Shown here: positions 61,175-64,000 of the stretch, piece after piece | How the letters are laid out: every line of letters begins with the position of its first letter | How positions within the stretch are numbered: position 1 is the first letter of the stretch | Source: Candidatus Dependentiae bacterium | Lineage (GTDB): Bacteria; Babelota; Babeliae; Babelales; JACPOV01 | DNA length: 64,000 bases | NCBI GenBank assembly: GCA_016191325.1 | Contig: JACPOV010000008.1 | Coordinates: forward strand, 384,049 to 448,048 | Direction: 5' to 3' | Made by a program: the position numbers and the translations under genes | Notes under the pieces: generated by a model | Seen by the model: the letters and a program-made list of their open reading frames with translations, nothing else | The model's database searches: none | What the model was told of the DNA's origin: nothing

Positions 61175-64000
61175 ATGGTCGACGAAAAATCACCCGTTAG
61201 CTTTAAAGATACCCTTAATTTACCGACGACCACATTTCCTATTCGCCCAAATCACCTTGTTGATGATCCGGTACTCCTCGAGCGCTGGCAAAAAGAAAAC
61301 CTCTACTCAAAAGCTTTTAAGCTCAATGAGGGCAACGAAAAGTTTATTTTGCACGATGGCCCTCCTTATGCAAATGGGCATATTCACTTGGGGCACGCCT
61401 ACAATAAAATTCTTAAAGATATTGTAAGCAAATCCCAGCGAATGGCTGGCAAACATGTGCCCGTAACTCCAGGATGGGATTGCCATGGTTTACCAATCGA
61501 AATTAAAGTTACCAAAGAAAACCCTGAGCTTCATGGGCTTCCTCTCTTGCAAGCATGCCGCGCCTATGCACAGCAATGGATCGACGTGCAACGTAAAGAA
61601 TTTAAACAACTTGGCGTTGTAATGGATTGGGATCATCCTTATTTAACCATGAATCCTAGTTATGAAGCGGAAACGATTCGCGCATTTGGCACCTTTGTTG
61701 CCGATGGGTATATGGAAAAAAAGAAAAAAACTGTACCTTGGTGTTTTCACGATCAAACAGTACTTGCAACTGCTGAAATTGAGCATAAAGAGCGTAAAGA
61801 TCCTTCAATCTACGTTCGTTTTCCGCTCGCTGCAGAATCGATTAAAAAACTCTTTCCTGCTTTAGCTGGAAACAAAATAAACCTCCTGATTTGGACAACA
61901 ACTCCTTGGACGCTTCCGCTCAATCGCGCGGTACTTGCAAAACCAAGTGCAACGTACGCCGTAATTAAAGTGGGCGAAGAGTATTTAGTTGTTGGAAAAT
62001 CGCTTATCGAAAAAGTAATGGCACTTAATAATGCAACACCCCAGATAGTTGCGGAACTTAAAGGGGAGCAACTAGCAAGTGCTCAAGTCCAACATCCATT
62101 TATCGAAAATTTACGCGTTCCAATTATTGCTGACGATTCAGTTTCACTTGATGATGGTACTGCATTTGTTCACTGCGCTCCCGGTTGCGGCCCTGAAGAT
62201 TACGAAGTCGGTGTCAAAAATAACCTTGAGATTTTTAGCCCAATTAGTGCCGATGGTAAATATTTGCCCGGCATTGAGCCTAAAGAACTGGAAGGAATGC
62301 TCGTTACCGACGGCCAAATTTGGGTAATAAAAAAATTAGCTGAACTCAACCGTATGTGGTTCAAAGGCTCAATAAAGCATAATTATCCGCATTGCTGGCG
62401 CTGCCACAATGGGCTTATTTTCCGCGCAACAAACCAATGGTTTTGCAATTTATCCCATGGCAATTTAAAGCAAAAAGCACTTCAAGCTATTGAAAAAATA
62501 GCATTTCTGCCTGAACGCAGCGGTAATTTCCTTCGTGCGACGATTGAAGGGCGCCTTGAATGGTGTTTATCTCGCCAACGCAGTTGGGGCGTGCCAATTC
62601 CTGCAGTACTTTGTACGCAATGCGAGCATGTAATAATTACACCTGAATTGGTAGAATTTGTTGCAAAAGGTGTTGAAAAAGAGGGGATTGAATATTGGCA
62701 AGATCTTAAAATGCACGAACTGCCTTTTAAGCTTAAATGCCCAAAATGTTCATCAACAACGTTTGCTAAAGAAAAAGATATTCTCGATGTGTGGTTCGAT
62801 TCTGGCATAAGCCATTATGCAGTATTGAAAGAAAATCCAGCCCTCCGCTTTCCTGCCGATATGTATCTTGAAGGAATTGATCAGCACCGTGGATGGTTCC
62901 AGAGTTCATTGCTCACAAGCTTGGTGCTTGAAAAAGAAGCGGCGATGAAAAGTATTTTAACGCACGGATTTACGGTCGATGAAAAGGGGCACAAGATGTC
63001 CAAATCGATTGGAAACGTCGTGAGTCCCGATGAGATGATCAAACAAATCGGTACCGATGGATTGCGTTTATGGGCTTCAAGCATCGATTATTCTGGTGAT
63101 GCGATCGTTTCAAAAGAATTGATCGGCAACGTTTCAGAAGTGTATCGCAAAATTCGCAATACCTGCCGCTTCCTGCTTTCAAATCTTTATGATTTTGATG
63201 CAGAAAAAGATTTGATTCCCCTTGATGAAATGATGGTAATCGATCATTATGCGCTTGAGCAACTTTATTATTTAAATGCCTCAATTCGTGCAGCGTATGA
63301 AATTGCAGATTTAACCGCCGTGTTTCACAAACTTTCAGATTATTGTTCAAAAGAATTGAGTTCATTCTATCTTGATGTTATCAAAGATCGTTTGTACACC
63401 GAGAAAGCCAATGGTGCCAAACGTAGATCAGCGCAAACTGCGTGTTGGTATATTCTTGATACGCTGACGCGTTTAATGGCTCCCGTACTTTCATTTACCG
63501 CTGAAAATATTTCCGATGTGTATCAAAAAGAGAAAAAAGATTCGATTCATCTGCAGCCATTCACAAACCTTGCCGATATCTGGCAATCAATGATCGCGCG
63601 CACCTCGCAATCGTCGGTTCAAGGAATCGATTGGTATCCTTTTGAAGGGCGTGCACAGGAAACTGCAGACGCAATTCGTAAATTGAGTTTCGTTACCGAA
63701 TCGCAAGAACAATGGGAATTATTAAAAGAAATTCGCAGCGCAATACTCAAAGCGATTGAAGAAAAACGTGCAGAAAATCTTATTAAACATTCGCTTGAAG
63801 CGCGCGTATCGGTCCATTTCAATTTCGACGAACACCGAAATGAAATTCTAAACGATTTTTTTGCAATGCTTGAGCGCCACCATGAAAAGATTGATGAATT
63901 TTTTCAAGAATTCTTGATCGTTTCGCAATTTCAGGTAGAGCTTTCGCCAAAGAAATTAAATGAATCTGATTTGAAAGGCTTTTCTCTCATCGTAGAGCAT
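61175..64000 (+). CDS. ileS: isoleucyl-tRNA synthetase, 3' end outside the window
   Basis: 942 codons are present and the frame is open to the last base. Class I synthetase for isoleucine: HIGH motif as HIHLGH (in PPYANGHIHLGHAYNK), PVTPGWDCHGLPIE, the editing domain IWTTTPWTLPLN, WFDSGISHY and KMSKS (GHKMSKSIGNVV). The anticodon-binding region has begun. ATG at 61175 is preceded by AAGGA. Related to the bacterial IleS, full length expected near 900-950 residues or more. Confidence 0.95.
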   Translation, partial: MVDEKSPVSFKDTLNLPTTTFPIRPNHLVDDPVLLERWQKENLYSKAFKLNEGNEKFILHDGPPYANGHIHLGHAYNKILKDIVSKSQRMAGKHVPVTPGWDCHGLPIEIKVTKENPELHGLPLLQACRAYAQQWIDVQRKEFKQLGVVMDWDHPYLTMNPSYEAETIRAFGTFVADGYMEKKKKTVPWCFHDQTVLATAEIEHKERKDPSIYVRFPLAAESIKKLFPALAGNKINLLIWTTTPWTLPLNRAVLAKPSATYAVIKVGEEYLVVGKSLIEKVMALNNATPQIVAELKGEQLASAQVQHPFIENLRVPIIADDSVSLDDGTAFVHCAPGCGPEDYEVGVKNNLEIFSPISADGKYLPGIEPKELEGMLVTDGQIWVIKKLAELNRMWFKGSIKHNYPHCWRCHNGLIFRATNQWFCNLSHGNLKQKALQAIEKIAFLPERSGNFLRATIEGRLEWCLSRQRSWGVPIPAVLCTQCEHVIITPELVEFVAKGVEKEGIEYWQDLKMHELPFKLKCPKCSSTTFAKEKDILDVWFDSGISHYAVLKENPALRFPADMYLEGIDQHRGWFQSSLLTSLVLEKEAAMKSILTHGFTVDEKGHKMSKSIGNVVSPDEMIKQIGTDGLRLWASSIDYSGDAIVSKELIGNVSEVYRKIRNTCRFLLSNLYDFDAEKDLIPLDEMMVIDHYALEQLYYLNASIRAAYEIADLTAVFHKLSDYCSKELSSFYLDVIKDRLYTEKANGAKRRSAQTACWYILDTLTRLMAPVLSFTAENISDVYQKEKKDSIHLQPFTNLADIWQSMIARTSQSSVQGIDWYPFEGRAQETADAIRKLSFVTESQEQWELLKEIRSAILKAIEEKRAENLIKHSLEARVSVHFNFDEHRNEILNDFFAMLERHHEKIDEFFQEFLIVSQFQVELSPKKLNESDLKGFSLIVEH

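Noticed and set aside
1-64000. CRISPR arrays, prophage or transposase genes
   Set aside because: No regularly spaced direct repeats and no integrase, transposase or phage structural motifs were seen.

Overview
The window looks like a chromosomal segment of an intracellular, host-dependent bacterium with an AT-rich genome; the best fit is Candidatus Dependentiae (TM6). This rests on gene style, not on a database search. Nearly half of the proteins begin with a signal peptide, many are small lineage-specific secreted proteins with no recognisable family, and housekeeping genes (glyS, dnaA, pgk, rpiB, murD, ftsW-like, ileS, tlyA, dcd) are scattered singly among them. No phage, insertion sequence, CRISPR array or rRNA operon was seen. 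Genes are densely packed; the longest gene-free stretch is 25104-25398 (295 bases). Several genes start with TTG or GTG, and start choices below follow Shine-Dalgarno (SD) motifs and signal peptides.

Layout. 1-1329: the end of an alpha/beta hydrolase and two small secreted proteins. 1336-6421 (minus): an operon of glyS, a DedA-family membrane protein, a KtrB/KtrA-type potassium uptake pair, a lone ABC ATPase and dCTP deaminase. 6591-10454: a membrane-anchored DegP-like protease, a secreted degenerate Nudix protein, tlyA and a secreted protein. 10585-10857: two tRNA-Arg genes (TCG, CCT). 10955-18877: an NAD(P)H/FAD oxidoreductase, three exported cell-wall or peptidase enzymes (NlpC/P60, C39-like, N-acetylmuramoyl-L-alanine amidase) and dnaA.

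18874-25103 holds a group of signal-peptide-bearing proteins that look like sugar-chain enzymes. One is a WbdD-like methyltransferase/kinase fused to a DUF6165 coiled coil. Two are TPR-glycosyltransferase-9-like proteins, a third is a decayed relative, and one more is a secreted kinase-like protein. 25399-31229 returns to metabolism: pgk, an FAD-linked oxidase, a LolC/E-type permease and rpiB. 31292-33814 is an FtsH-like AAA+ protein whose zinc-protease motif reads HQAGH instead of HExxH, so it is probably a pseudoprotease. 34471-46698 has a membrane-anchored thioredoxin reductase-thioredoxin fusion, a second hydrolase, a giant 1976-residue secreted repeat protein, leucyl aminopeptidase and two secreted membrane proteins.

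The most unusual system is at 46915-49258. Three ATGA-overlapped genes encode a stand-alone LigD 3'-phosphoesterase, a metallo-beta-lactamase-fold hydrolase and a stand-alone LigD primase-polymerase. There is no ligase domain and no Ku in the window. Both LigD pieces carry hydrophobic leaders and also have a second, SD-preceded start exactly where the conserved domain begins. The 3' end of the polymerase gene, together with the convergent secreted gene beside it, has been duplicated in tandem, leaving a pseudogene at 50696-50896. The window ends with an ftsW/rodA gene, an amino-acid-oxidase-like flavoprotein, a Nudix hydrolase, a PafA-like alkaline phosphatase, murD, a pair of paralogous secreted proteins, and ileS running off the right edge.
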